This document shows positions 43,580 to 57,389 of a DNA stretch of 64,000 nucleotides, piece after piece; the stretch's first letter is position 1; each line of letters begins with the position of its first letter. The translations under genes and the position numbers were made by a program. Origin of the DNA: Terfezia claveryi (Eukaryota; Ascomycota; Pezizomycetes; Pezizales; Pezizaceae). Location: assembly GCA_015179025.1 (NCBI GenBank), contig WHUX01000025.1:124001-188000 (forward strand), in the 5' to 3' direction. Below the pieces are notes generated by a model. That model had not been told where the DNA came from. It worked only from the letters and a program-made list of their open reading frames with translations, and made no database searches.

Positions 43580-45924
43580 ACCTACAAGAATTAAATCTCA
43601 ATGGCAAAGTCCATATCGCGACGAGAGATAATATTGATCAACGTCATCATTATCCACGAATCAAACTATCATTATGGCGTTAGTCTAGGTTTTTTTCAGC
43701 AATCGGGGGAAATCAGTGTTTTGGTTCTTTCGTTCTCTTTTAATTTCTATTTTTCTAACTATTTATTATGGTCGAACATATCCTTTTGCATTAGGTGCGT
43801 TATACTTCCTCCGAGTGTATGTCCTCTCGAGAGAAATCAAAGTGTTACTGGCTACCGGTCCATTTTGCCCACTTTGTCAATAGTGCTCATGCAAAGCACA
43901 GAAAGCCTACCTACGACTATGCAGCATGCACCTTATTGAGTCGAAGACTTAACTGCTAGCTAAGGGCCTGGGGTTTTCTCTATCAATGCTTCCAGGACTA
44001 AAAATTAAGAAATGCTTGGGGACGGCGGGTGATGAAGGTGGATCGAGGTGCGCAAGTATTTCAAAAGCAAATATCATCAATCTATATACACAAGAGGGAC
44101 CAGTTCTAGGCCTAGACCTTTAAGTTAAGTCTACTTCCGCTGATCAGCCGAACTAACATCAAGCACTGGTATTGCAACGCTGGGGACAGTTGGCATATAA
44201 CCTGGAAGGATGTCCCTGGAGAATAGTAAGCAAACGGGAGGCCACGTTGATTTGCAGTTTATCTTCTATACCACGCAGGAGGTCAACCTCTTGCCATAGA
44301 TCCTGATAGAATCAGGTTAACCCTTGGGGTTGATTTGGGTGTGTCTGAAGGGGACATGTAAAGAATGGGCGGCACGCCTGTTAGAGTGATGACACGATTA
44401 TGGGCAGAATGTAAAAGGAAGAGCGCGGAGTACAATTCAAACACTTCGGATTGGTGCTATTTCCAATCACACAATCGTATTATAAGAAGACTCGGCTGGT
44501 ACGGTTCTAGACACGTTTTCAATTTGGCTGAGTTAAAAGCTCTCTCAGCAGCAGCACCACCTGGTCACCAACCGGAAGTACTGCACAAGGTACCCCAAAT
44601 TCAGTATATATACACTCTCCACTCGGCAGGTCAACGCACGAGGAGATGTTGATTATCTGAACTCAAATCACGAGCGTTGTTTCACATTTAACTATGGGAG
44701 TCTTATTCTTTTCCAGGATTCTGCCATACCACGTGTACGGCCGGGCATCCCCAGTAATACATACAATTGAGGTACTCAGTCCGAGCGGGGCATGGTTTAA
44801 AAGGTTTGTAAACGCCCAAACTCCCAACGTTCCTTTTTGCGAGTACAACTCTTGTCCTTGAACTGATCTGACTGGGATTCCTGGAACACATGCTGCTTGA
44901 CCTAGAGTAGTTAGGTTCGTCTCCATAAAGCGGGCACCCGTCGATGACATGCGAATGCAGGGGGGACAACAACATGATTCCTTCGCAATATGGCAACTGA
45001 TGGTCGACTCAACATGGGAATGTCCGTGTAATTTTCAGATCTCGTGATTCCGACTTGGGCGATATTACTATGACAGTCTGGAGCCAACCAAATTGTTATC
45101 ATGGAGAGGTCACCAAGTGGTTTGAAGGTCCCTCAAGCTACTTTTGGACTACCTACCTGAACGTGCACTGATACATCCCAGCCTTAAACATTGCAGTTCA
45201 AATTCAAATTGTTGGCTCTCTAGAACTCATCGAATGGGAAACCCGCACGCACGGTCAGGCAAACACGTCTTCTTCAGGAGACTATTTGTTTTATTCTTAG
45301 GCTGCATCTGGATTATGATTGCTATGCTCTGGTTTGATTGCTGATAGTCTGGTTTTAGATTGTTAAGTCCGCACCATGTTTCGCCACGGATATACAAGTA
45401 TTAACACAAACCACTAGTAAATTTTCAAAGGCGCAATTAGCGCAATGGCAACGGCTTTTGGCCCGAGTTTTGGCCCGAGTTTTGAATCTTTTGATCGCCA
45501 GCAATTGAGCACGTGCACCCGCACGTGCCTTGTGTTATGTCTCCTGTTGGTTTCTCTCATTCATTCCTTCCTCTAATGGCCGGTGAGCTAAATGCCTACC
45601 TACCTATATGTTAACATTCGGCAGTCTTGGCCCAATTGAATTAGGCCTCATCACTTTGGATAGCCCTAGGCTTTTGTCTATCTGCGCTCAAAAACTGATA
45701 TTGCAGGTGTGTCAGATTGGTGTCGCGACTAAAACTAATCAGGTTGGCTTCTACAAATGACTTTGCGAGGACTTGTCGTCGGGGTTCTGCAACTGCAATT
45801 GGACCCTTCGACTCGACGACTATTCTTCAGGTCTGGAGGTCTCAGTGATAGTTTGGTTGCACCCTAGTGACATGCAGGTACATTAGTACCCCTGTTCTTG
45901 ATCTACTTTACCGGAATTCTCTTA
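43580..45924. other. Gene-poor stretch left of pogo-like MITE
   Basis: No family match in short frames such as 44365-44652. A Gly/Phe-type direct repeat (TTTTGGCCCGAG twice) is seen at about 45458-45480. A TAGTCTGGTT motif copy lies at 45345. Confidence 0.45.
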
Positions 45925-46778
45925 CACTCAAACCTTGCTATACCGGACTGCATAAATCCGCTGTAATCTGTCCGGTATAGCTAATATCCGCTATAGGAAA
46001 TAGCGTGGGGTCCGTTCTAGGCGGGGTGAAAGGATAGAAGTAGTGCTTGCAGAGATTGTTTACCTTACCTATACAACCGTTCCATGAGCTTGCTTATCAC
46101 CACCGGAACCAACTCTCAACAATTAAATACTCTAGTTGAAAATTAGTTGAAGAGTATCTTGACTATAATGAAGATGGAGTGAATACTACTATGTTTAGAT
46201 AGTGAGGACAGCGAGGAGGAAGATCTTGAGGACCTTTTTGCGCCACCTCCTATACCTCCAATTACAACTGCTCAAGCACGCTCTCACCTTACTGAGCTTA
46301 TTCGGCATTTGGAAGCTCTTACAGTTTCAGAACTTCCTGGAGGAAAGCCCCATCTTAATATCTTTGATAGCTATCATCTTGAGCAAGCTCTTACTGGCAA
46401 TATGCATGAGACAAGTGTTCAGCGTCTTTATTACTGATTGGTTTTCACCGGTAGTATCTTCATTTCAACGTCTATAAGTGTGGATTATGTTCTACTGTTT
46501 TGTTCTATAGCTGTTCCATTTCGTGGTTGCGCTATTTTGTATTCTTTTCTATGCTATTGTGCTGTTTTGAGGCCTTACTACTGTTACCATTCCGTTATAG
46601 CAATTACATTTACCTGTAATAATCCCTGTAACAATCCCTGTAACCCCTTACCAGCCCATCCGGTACAGTATCCGGTATAGCCTCACCTAAATGGTTGAAA
46701 ATGGAAAATTTTGACCTGAGCCGTCCGGTATACCAAGGGATCCGCTATAGCGAGGTCCGGTATAGCAAGGTTTGAGTG
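45925..46778. mobile_element. Internally deleted pogo-like element with 24-bp perfect TIRs and TA target duplication
   Basis: It starts CACTCAAACCTTGCTATACC and ends with its reverse complement (24 bp perfect), flanked by TA at 45923-45924 and 46779-46780: a Tc1/mariner-superfamily insertion, 854 bp. CCGGTATAGC and CCGCTATAG motifs recur just inside both ends (45970-46000 and 46670-46760), probably transposase sites. The interior 46200-46435 keeps a fragment that reads like a pogo transposase C-terminus (ARSHLTELIRHLEALTVSEL, then HETSVQRLYY). Without a catalytic domain it must have moved with help from another copy. Confidence 0.88.
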
Positions 46779-49700
46779 TAATGTACAATTGTACATGCTC
46801 TTGGAATAGATCCTGGTCGACTTATGTTATCATGAGTTAAAAGTTAGATTCTATGCTGCATGGCTCAGCGTCCGTAGTTTTTCACTTAATTAATGACACT
46901 ACTACTTGCTAAGCTAAACGAGGAATCTTTACCACTCATAAGTCAGCCCATAGCCATGGATTCATAGAGTGTCCGGAGAATCTATGGTACAGCTGATGTC
47001 TTTGGAACCCAGTCATGCACATCACATCGGCTTCGGAACCCTGCAGCTGTGCCTCGCTAGCGCTCTTCTAACGCCTCATAATTGACATCCGTTGAACTTT
47101 ACCAATTATTCCCTGGTTAAGGCCTGATGGCTTAACACTATGGTGCTTGATTCTATTTCCTCACTCCGTTTTGACCCTATGGACGCTAGCGAGCTATCTA
47201 GGGCCGAGGCTAGTACTTAAGTTAGTTATTCAGGTATTGCTGTTCTAATGGGTATTGCATGATAAAATCGAAGCAATATATTGATAGTCAAAAGACTACC
47301 AGGACTTCCATTTCGCGTCCAAAGTCACAATTAACCAGTGACTCCCCCAAGCTAGCGAACTACATACATCTCCACAGCCAAGTTTTTCTTTCCGGTCTAC
47401 CCCACAAAAAGTTGTGTTTGTGCCTGTCATAGCTTAGTCTCGTGCCCGTGAAAGCTCAATCTTTACGGTTCTAGGCTCGGACTCTGATTTGGGGATACAT
47501 ACGTCTGGCTCTTTTGCAGTCAATATTTCCTACGTTTCACCTAGTGGCCCGTGGTGTATTTTGCCAGCCCCCAACAGTTGCAATTGTACAGTATGTACAG
47601 CACCTACACACATTATTGTAATCTCCACTTGAAGTGGGCCGCTACGCTACCAGGGCCTTTTCCCAACCCTAGTCTGGTTGGCCCGAATCCGCCGTTTGCT
47701 AGTCCGTGCATCTGGCCTTCTTAAGCTTCTGAAGATCGACATGGGGGATATTCAATGTTCATTTTACAATGAGGCTAGATTACCGTTTAGAGCAACCTGA
47801 AGACGACAATCCAAACCCCAAGGAAACAACATGAATAATATCGACTAACTAACTTGGTAAAATGCTACGATGATTGCCTGAGAGAGGATTGATACTGTAT
47901 TCGTTGTTGAAATTAAGGTTATAATTCATTACTCTGTTGGCGATGACATCGATTTTAAGATTGTGTATCAGAAATTGATTCAAAAGGGCTATGACCTGTG
48001 GAACGTTTCATGATGCGGCTCACTTCTGCAGTTAGTTTCGAATTGAATCGAGCTTCTTGCAGCGACGTTCAGTTGGTAGCACAAATTAGCCCAACAAGTG
48101 TACGTGGATCTACATGAGACATGCCCCACCTGATCTACCCGAACGAGAAGTTTCCTCTCCTGCAAACATGAGATGAACTGGAGCGTACATTGAGGCGAAC
48201 GGCTGTACCAGGAAAGCCTGTCCAGTTGGTATGTCGGGTTTGTTGTATTACGGGGCGAGGTCTACCGGATATGCTGCAACTACATATTCCAATGATATCA
48301 CCATATCCGATCAAGTGTTTTTTATGTGGTTCTCTGCGAGCTATAGCATCAGCGGAGTTTAAGGTTAGCGTTAACTTAGTCTGTTGGCATAGGCGTACAA
48401 ATAACATGTACTTACTTATTTGACCTGTTACAACAAGGAAGAAGTAAGGTTCTCAAGTCACAACTCAAAGGAACCGTACGGACAAGAATTCGAAAGTGGG
48501 ATTTGTAAATGCAGTAGCGCTGGCGGGAGTTCACTACATGCAGTAGTTTGGACTTCTATGTATGGTTAGTCTAGTTTAATTTGTTGACCGTAAGTTTCTT
48601 TAGCTGCTCAGTTCCGTATCAACAGCATGTGTTCCTTTCATATTTCCTGTTAAAATCTGAAACGAACAGTTCAATCACATCATTCGAGCCTCAACTACGT
48701 ATAGCGTGTTTGCAGCGGCTTCCGACGTCAACCGCGGGTCACTGGAAACACAAGCTCAATTAAGACAATTCACAAGCTGCCCCAGATATTATAATTATAC
48801 TTACCTTCATGAACCCCCACGCCTACTCGGCCCTCGCAAAATGAGACATAAACTTCAACAAGAAACCTCTCAATCGGTGACCTTGCAGCTAAGACATTAT
48901 GGCCCAAGGACCGTATACGTACGCCTCCATTTCGGTATGCTTTGCATATTTGCACCTACAGATCTTATATCGTACCATACTTACTTCAAGTTTGATCCAA
49001 ACATGTGGTCTCACCTAAGGACCAATACGCAATGGGGTGTGCCATCCCGGACCTTGTGTTGTCAGAAGAAAAGTCCCTAGTTGGAGTCACAGCCGCCCCG
49101 CAAAATTCTGATCATCCTTTGTAGAAATTATGGTTAATTCTGTATTTGAATCAGGTGATAATTGCGGACAAGACCATAGTATAGCTCCATCACGCGGTCA
49201 TCGCTCACTCACGTCAAGATTACTCTAGCCGTAGCTGCTACAGCAGCAACCAGCCCATGAAGCAGAACGAGGCTAGACTTCTTAGGGTTCCTTGATCCAG
49301 CTTAAGAAAAGGTTAGTTATCTATAAGCCATATTGACTCGGGCTATCCGCTAGCGCATCCGTTGAATTGACCAAATATTGCTTGGTTGAAGTTTAGGGTG
49401 TGGACCAGGCTTGAGGTCGCGGACATACGTAATGCTTTCCCATGGTCTTTCACTGACCCTGGCTGCCAGCATTAATTTATGAGTTCTTGCTCACGATAAT
49501 CAGCCCTGTTCAGTCTCTTTCCTACGAGAGAGTTGCCTTGATCTCGTGAGGTTAGGTTATATGTAGGTAGTCTCAAGCTGCTCCAGTTCCTAGTCTGGTT
49601 GGCACAAACTACACTAGTACCCATTTGCCAGTTGCGCTTTGAGTATTCTGGTTCGCACCCGTTGAGAGCTCGGAGCTTGGTACATTTCCCCAAACGTCAC

Positions 49701-51255
49701 TGCGTACATATAGCTACAGCTGCATGAAAGATTCATGATAATATACTTCTAGAGACCGACCGGAGTTCCTAATTTGCGTGTTCAATGCGGGGATACTACA
49801 TTAAAAATTCGAATATGTGGCCTATAGTTCACAGCTCTACTGTCACCCTTACCAGCATGATTTGCGGAATTGTACAAGGTATATATTTCCTGTAGCCTCA
49901 TGCCTCGTGTCTCGGATGGACAAGACATAGACCGTGGTCAGTTTCTTCCTGTAGCTTTCCAAACTCAGATACTACAAGATTTTCAATCATCCCCACCCCC
50001 GTTCGACTCGAGCCGCCCTACCCCCACCCCTCCCCAAAGGGATTATGCGACCCAGACCGCGACATTACCCCCCCAACCCCACCCCACCCACACTACCCTT
50101 CCCTCACTCCTTGTATAGATCTATATTATGATCATGAATTCCGGAGGTGTCCTGATCAAAGGTCTTGAGCTCCAGTGCGCTAGTATGAATTCGTCAGAGA
50201 CTGTTGGTCCAACCAGACTAATACCAAGCCTTACTTACTTAGTAGCTTCCCAGTCTGGTTGTAGCTTCTTTACAGCCATGCCATAGCGGCAATGAGAAAC
50301 TGACACTTCTCTCAATCAAGCTATAGTGGTGGGAAAATCAGACATAACAAGATATATAACCAGAATTCTGCAGCCTAACACCCTCATCATCGAGAAAAAA
50401 AGTCTCCATTCGCTCCAGCTGCGACACTGTATCAGGCGTTGGCATCTATTATGGAACATCAATACTGAGGCTCCCGCCCTCCATAACTGATTAATGTCAT
50501 ACCACATTTGGATTGAGTAATGCCATTAGTTTGTGGCCGGCGTATATATTTGTATTGGGGCAGATTGGGGGTAGAATTGCGGGAAGAGGGAAGAGGGAAG
50601 ATGGAAGAGGAAAACTATGCAGTAGATTTGTGGGCAAAGCAGAGTGTGTGGGTATGGGGGTAGGAGGATGAAGTAAGTTTGTTAAGAGGGGAGAATGTCG
50701 ACATGGGAAGAGGGGTTTCTCTATCGCTTAGAGATGGAAGGGCCACCCATGAATCATCTAAATTGGAGGAGATCTTTCCCCAAACAGAGCGCTCATGTGA
50801 GCTATCACCTCTAAAGCACAGATGTGATTGATTTTCACATCAATACTATATCTTGTAAGTCAGTCAGCAGGTATGGTGTGGCTGGTGGAAGTTGCAATTA
50901 TGTCTATGTATTGCTTTCTTAGTGCACTGTCGGTTGAGGCGCAAGGCATATCTCCCTAGAGGGCAAAGGTTAATACTAACTGAGCAGACAGAAGTTGTGA
51001 CCCGTCTATTGATGGCCCCATAAAAGACCGCTATTCTCCCCACTTCCAGAGGCAAAATCCATAAACCAAAGTACAACCACTGAGCTTCCACCTAGATCTC
51101 ACAGCCGACAACTCACATCTCGCTCTCTTGACCTTCTCTCCCTCAACTTCAGGAAAAATAATATATCAATCACCCAGATATCACAGCACTCAGCGTATCT
51201 CCCATTTCTCGGGTGAAGTCGAGTTTGTCATTGAGGAAATCAATTTATCAATATC
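46779..51255. other. Gene-poor stretch, 4.5 kb
   Basis: Contains dispersed-motif copies at about 47671, 49589, and an inverted pair at 50214/50252 (CCAACCAGACTA ... CAGTCTGGTTG). A C-rich low-complexity run lies at 49985-50110. No protein family could be recognised in the short frames. Confidence 0.45.
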
Positions 51256-51441
51256 ATGAGTGGATCAGGATATTACAGGTTCAGGTGCAAAAACTTCTAT
51301 ACCCATAATTGTGAGAATTGGGTATGGGTGAATAATTCACCATGTGCAGAGTGTGTGGTAAGTGTCATACTATTTCAACCCGGCTCCCGTATTGTTATTC
51401 AACGGTAGCTAATTGTCCGAGGGATAGATGGAGGGGAATGA
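51256..51441 (+). CDS. Small Cys/Trp-rich protein, one intron (candidate)
   Basis: Exon 1 51256-51357 encodes MSGSGYYRFRCKNFYTHNCE, then NWVWVNNSPCAECV, with four Cys spaced C-x7-C-x10-C-x2-C, a pattern that suggests zinc binding. This resembles a small conserved fungal protein family of about 40-80 residues with a GYY.yRCKyFYTh.CpNWVwVn signature (recalled, not checked). The donor is GTAAGT at 51358; I place the acceptor at 51408 (GGTAG), giving a short second exon to the stop at 51441 and 44 residues in all. The acceptor and C-terminus are the least certain part. Function is unknown. Confidence 0.5.
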
Positions 51442-54400
51442 AAGCGTAGAAGAAACTCATGAAGAGCACTCGCCGTCCGGCCCCAGAAATGCCACTCTCC
51501 CTTTCGTTGAGTGTGGGTGCCTCGGATACATCCATATCGAAACTACGGCAGAGAAACTATCCCAACAAAGTAATACCACAGTTCAATTTTGAGGCAAGGC
51601 GCTCTCTTCCGACTCTGCGACACAAGTCTCTCCATGTATGATTGAACAATACTCTATTATATTTTTTCACTGCCGTTGCTTGTAACAGAATTCGAGAAAT
51701 TGGCGTTGGGTGATTTGCAACGCTGATTTTAAGGGTGTATGTGTCATTCATGGTAGTATTTCCTTCTTTTGTTCAGTTATTCGCTCACATTGTGCTGTCT
51801 TCACCTTGAATTAGTTGAATCAGGTTTCAGATATTTAGTTTCAGAACTATTTTTTCCTCTATTACACGTTTATTTCTTATTTATCATCGTATAATCCTTA
51901 GCTTGGTACATTCATTTCTGGGGCAATGCATTCTGGGTTTCTATTCTGACTCTTACTGTCTCTGTGCATACATTCTCTGTCAGCCTCTGTATATGCTTTT
52001 CCTGTCGGTCTCTTCCCCATTGTCATTTATATGTACTCTACTTGACTTGAATTCTAATTCATTATCCTGGCCCTACCTCAACATTGGGGCCATGTGCGAA
52101 AACTGCTTCAATTGTAGTAAGAATGAGTGGTATATTAGACTTTCAAACCGGACAGCGTTTCGGAACCCAAGATTTTCTAATTGCAGAGGCTTTTATCAAT
52201 ACTTTCCTCTAGCATTTCTGCCATTGCGCATCGTGATGTTAGCCGGTTTGTGGGAACATATCACCCCGCTCTCGAACAGTCTGCCTCATCAATCCAACAA
52301 CGTATGCAACCCCCTCAACTCGTGGTCAATGGATGTGTATGTATATCCCGTGGTAGATGTGGGGGATATTCTAGCCAGGGACATAAAGTGGCCGATTCCT
52401 GGCTGAGCTACTTATATACGGGCATACATTAGCCTCTGTAATATCCAGGGGCTAACGCAGCCACACATGCGACTATCCCGGAGTCTGCTGCAGGTACTAA
52501 AGAAGATTAAAAGCATGGGAAATAAAACGAGGTTTCTGGCATCATGATACAGATACTTTGAATTGACTACTGCCGTGTATGGCAACGTGGGGAATGCACA
52601 ATATATATGTATGCAAGCTTCATAATCATAAATTATAGTGAAGTGTAGTCAAGGAAATAGTCACCTTGCGATCAGCTTTGTAGGTGATAAATTCACGAAG
52701 GAATAACTTGTGAGACACCGGCCACGAGCTATGCTGCTTCGAGTAGTGGCAATTGAGATGTGGGTTAGCTTGGTTGCCACAAAGCTTTTCCTGTCACGTG
52801 GCTCCGGATCTGGTGGTTGCTTGTGGGCTAGCTTTGAGCTAAATTCCGACGGCTCCACTTTAGTAGCCACTTTAGCCTCTACGAGGGGCTTGTGCCAACC
52901 TACCACTTTAGACCTCAAGCCCCAACCGAAAACTTTCCTAGTAAGCACAGAATCCTAAGGATACAACTTTACTTAAGCAAGTAGCATTAGGCCCGTTTTA
53001 GCAGGAACTAGCGTGTTACGTTTGTTCTAGAGGCTTGACTTACCTAAGTATCAACATCCCATGCCTCCACGATATCATCTCCCTCGCCATCCGTGGCATT
53101 CCGCAAAACAATATTGTTCACCGCCACTCGATTGCGAAATGTAGAAAGAGTAGCAGACCCGGTGGGTACGTAATTCTCACCATTGTTGTTTAAATTCTGC
53201 AGCGCTGATTTGTGGAGCGAGAGTCTTCTATATAGACGTGTCACGAGGAAGGCGATGTAAGGCTCGGCTCGCAAGGCTGGCAAACCCCACCACCTCAGAT
53301 CGCACTTCAACAGCACTGCTGAAACCAACCTGCCATTTTGGAATGGACCTGGATACAGGGTCTGTCTGGAGTGTAACCTTGATATGCATATGTTTTAAAT
53401 GGGGTCCGCTTGCCCTGTCCGGGGAAGATTTTACCGGGCCCGCACTGTTCACCATCAGCTTTTTTGGGAGACCCTGATATGAAAGTTAGGCCCCAGTTAT
53501 TTATGGAAGGGGATAGACCAAAGGTATTATGGAGTTATTGGGGAAACAAACGCCCTACCCCCATTCACTATTTGCAATGCGCGTGATCACCTCAAATGCG
53601 AATTATTCCCCGGCTTCGACAATGATAATGGGAGTCAAAGGGACAGGGGTATGTAGCAATGCCATGGTGGGTACCTAATTCCCTTCCTGCACTTCGTTGT
53701 GGAGAAAGATAATGGTAATGGGCTAGGGATCGGTTTAAATTACGGGCCCACTTCATGTCCCAGCGGGAATTCCGTAGTGTCAAAGGGTCAACGCTCAGTG
53801 CACAATGAGAGCTTCATAGGCCCCTGTCCGGTGTCTAGGTCTTAACGTTCCAAACCTTCCTGCTGGTTACTTAAGGGGTTTCTCAGTGTGCAAGCCCATT
53901 ATACCGCTATCCGCCTTTTTCGTAGTCATCGCTGTCGAAATAGCACCTTACATGAAATTGCATCGAATAGCAGTTCCAGCAATGACAAATAAGAAAGGTT
54001 CAAGTTGATACACTGGACTTAGGTGTCATATCACATTGATGTTTAGCGATCCTCCCTGCTCATGGGCGGCGATGCATGACCAGGTTACCATAATCTGGGG
54101 AGACGAGGGGAAGGACTTTGGATTGCCCAGGTATGCAAATGCCGGTCCCGCCCGGCAAATATAACGCTTTGGTATTAATGAAGTGAGCACGTGGTTGCCT
54201 AACTGCGCCTGATGGATATATTCCTCATATTGCTGGCTCTACGACTGAATGGCTCCCTTGTTATGGCTTGGCTAGACATGTGTGCTTATTGTAGCTTCGA
54301 GGCTGTGGTCAGGAGATCTACCCTGATACATATGGAATTGATTGCTACCCTGAAGTACCTACTTGTTAAAGCCAACTCGCGTCAGTGGGTTGAGTCATTG

Positions 54401-54835
54401 GCCGAGGACTTGCCTTGATACAGGGTTCTAATGTCTATGCTGGTCTTGTGAGTCTAGTTTTGAGATCAGTCGGGAGCTACACATCGCGCATCCCTAAAAA
54501 TAAGCAGGTTCATGGCCCCCACTTAAGAGTGATTATTTTGCACGTTTCTTGACATTGATTGGCGGGACCCCTTTCCCTCCCACTGCGGTTACCGGCGCCA
54601 GGTACTAGACACCATTGGTTGTACGACCTCCTGAGAAGCCTCCATGGGCTGGCATTCCTTCAAAAATCCCGTAGACGCTATCTTCGTTTGCACATCCCAC
54701 GCGAAGCACCACGTGGACTCCTGGAGGTTAAGACTCCGACATAGTTCTTTGTTCTTTTTATCCATTTTATCGATTCAAAGAGATAAGATAAAGGAATCAA
54801 TAAAACAATCTATTCAGTGGATGTCATGTATTTGA
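51442..54835. other. Gene-poor stretch
   Basis: Motif copy CCTCTACGAGGGGCTTGTGC with CAACC at 52874-52898. Short frames (51903-52406 plus, 53044-53455 minus) look partly protein-like but match nothing I know. Confidence 0.4.
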
Positions 54836-55595
54836 GTGTGTAGCCTAAAATTTACAAAATGGGGGTTAACTTCTCCACTTGTATTGTCCAGTGATTCTGC
54901 AGTGCTGATCTTCCATGAATGGAACAAAACTTCATGCATGAAATTCGAAATGAGCAGGGATCCAGCGGCGCTGGCGGGATGGTCATACCTTAGTTTTGCC
55001 AATGTACCCGAGTACTTGGTCCTTAACAATGCTCCCGAAATACGAAATCTGCTTTCAGGGTTCGATCGATCGCATATCCGTGCGTTCCTGAAACGCCCGC
55101 AGGAGCAAACCATGGGAAGTATGCGGGTGTCATTGGGTTTTGGGTTGCGTGATGATCAAACAATTCCGATCCCAGCAAATTCCAACAGTGCCTATGTCTG
55201 GCCTGGTTTGCCCCTTGGTCTAATATTATTAAAGCTACAGCCTCAAGGTCTAAGGCAGAGACGACAAGATAATACTCACCGGATTTCTATGACCAGTGTA
55301 CCGTTTGTTGGCTTGCAAAGTACTTAGTCTGGGTTGCATCAAACACCACTGCTGCACTAATGTTGTAATTTCTTCCCAATGTTTGCTTCGTGGGTATCAG
55401 GTCAGCTGGGACATGTACCCGGATGATAACGGACTGGGCTTTATCACCTCGGTCCGAGATGCCCAATAATAGTCTGGTAGGTCCAGTTGCAATACTAGAC
55501 GCAGTTACACTCAAAGGGGACGACAGCCCATGTAAGCCCTCAAGTTCAATCTTCGCTTTGGATCCAGGAGCCCCAGGCAGTGCACGCATACACAC
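54836..55595. other. Protein-like open frames on both strands, unresolved
   Basis: Plus strand 54836-55327 (163 codons) reads smoothly (for example LAGWSYLSFANVPEYLVLNN). Minus strand 55577-55287 reads MRALPGAPGSKAKIELEGLH and continues RVHVPADLIPTKQTLGRNYN to a stop. Each looks plausible in composition, and they overlap by a few dozen bases at 55287-55327. Neither has a family match that I recognise. The minus frame could splice after ACG at about 55306 (GTACAC) into a further open stretch left of 55240, but this is speculative. Confidence 0.3.
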
Positions 55596-57237
55596 CAGAT
55601 GTAAATAGAAGAAAATGAATGGATAAATTTAACACATGTATGGGAAACGGTACTGGGGGAACGAGAATTTTCCATTTACAGTGTATTTAAAGAACATGGG
55701 CTTTGAGTCTTTGGTAGAAACTATATTTTAAGAGTTTTGGGTGAAGTTAATACTGTTGATAGTCCTCGCATGTTTTGGTGTGAAAACGACAAAGGATGTT
55801 CATGTATAGCAATTGTACAAGCTTGTATTATGTTTATTCACAAGCCGCTGGACCTAGGTACCCAATTACGGTTGGAGATGGGTCAAATATTACATAAATG
55901 CGATTACACGATCCAACAAGAACCATGTACCAGTACTGTTTGAGCAATTGTCCGAACTCGATCAATTCTCACAGCTAGCTTGCTCCAGAAATTTCTGATG
56001 TCGCTGCTGATACCGTGTGATCCAACGTTCTCTTATAAGGTGGTATTGGAGTTGCCAGGCATCCGTCGGTATATTGCCTCTGCTAGCAGACTGATGAATA
56101 GATTACTTTCCGACATGTACACCAAGTACCTACTGTGATAACACATCCTCCTCCGCCTCTGTCAACTTTTGCTTCTGTAACGAAGCCTCTTCTTTGCTGC
56201 ATGAGAACCCATGTACTCAATCTCTTAAGGTTGATTGCGATACACCACGTGCTGCCGCAGCCTTTCGAATGGAATTGTACTCTGGTAATCCAGATTGATA
56301 GGCTTTTATGGCCTCTTGCAACTGTTGCTCATGTTCTTCTGTTTCCTGACTGATAGACATATCTTTACCCTGTATGTTGTATGTAATTTATATAACAACC
56401 CCCGAATATTCTAAGGTCTCCAGTGAATGAAATACTTAGTTCAAGAATTACCTTTGCTAGCTTGATTTCTAGCATTTCATAGTCTGTATCTATCAATCTA
56501 CTAGATATCAGCAGAAGCTATAGAGTTTTTGTCTTTTGATATTCCACCGAAAAGTGGTTTGATGATGCCAAAATGCGAAGACTAATGTCCTAGAACTATA
56601 CATGTACATGTGAATATTCGAACCGCATTGACAAGCATCCACAGTCACTCTAGATCTGTCTATGTCAGATGCGTACGGACTTATCTATATTACCTGTTGA
56701 ATCCAAACGAGCGACAGCATATCAGAGGTTGCTTCTGGGCAATCATCCGACTACAGGCTACAACTATGGGGTGAAGCCGGTTCTATATCCCGCCTGACAT
56801 TGGAGGAGAGCGTAGTCTGGGAGTGAGATCATGTCAGATGAGATACAGATTTAGAGTTTAGGGCGCGAGTAAGGGAATACATGTCGACGGGGGAAAGCAC
56901 ACGTAGCGAAAAGGACGCATACCGTGGACGGCAGGACTAGTCTGATTGTGTCAGGACGTACCAAAGTTTTTGTACTGGTACTTCATGAGACTAACTACTA
57001 GGTTGAACATGGTACTGGCTACTTCCTAAAATGGAAATCTATGCTGACTAGTCTGGAACTAGTACTACTAACTCAGGATGATTCAAATCCCTTTTATTCT
57101 ACCCCTACCTTCACTTCTGTAATTAAACTTATATATTCACTGCTATATTTACCCTTTAAATGTGTTTACCCAACGCTTAAAAAGTAGTCTGGTAGGCAAC
57201 TTAGTGAGTGCATGTTATACCTTATAGTACATCGTAT
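55596..57237. other. Gene-poor stretch left of the copia element
   Basis: No gene recognised. A diverged motif copy (TAGTCTGGTAGGCAAC) lies at 57185, about 50 bp from the copia insertion. Confidence 0.45.
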
Positions 57238-57242
57238 TGATG

Positions 57243-57389
57243 TGTTAGTACCACATGTATAGCAATGGCAGCGGCACATGTACTGTATATGGCAGAGCCG
57301 ACTAGGCTGGCGGGCTTGGCATGATGTAGATATACGTGAACATGATCTTGGAGAAGGATCATGAGGATAAGGAATAAGACGTTCTATCA
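57243..57389 (+). repeat. 5' LTR of the copia element
   Basis: 147 bp, begins TGTTAGTACC and ends GTTCTATCA, i.e. TG...CA. It differs from the 3' LTR at one base. It is short for the class, so promoter and polyadenylation signals must be compact; a TATA-like stretch (GTATATGG) is visible near 57286. Confidence 0.97.

Noticed and set aside
45430..45470. tRNA gene suggested by TTAGCGCAATGGCAACGGC
   Set aside because: Only an A-box-like match; no B box, no acceptor stem and no anticodon arm follow.
51903..52406. Cys-containing 167-codon frame as a secreted effector
   Set aside because: It begins without ATG, the hydrophobic part is not a clean signal peptide, and no splice or family support was found.
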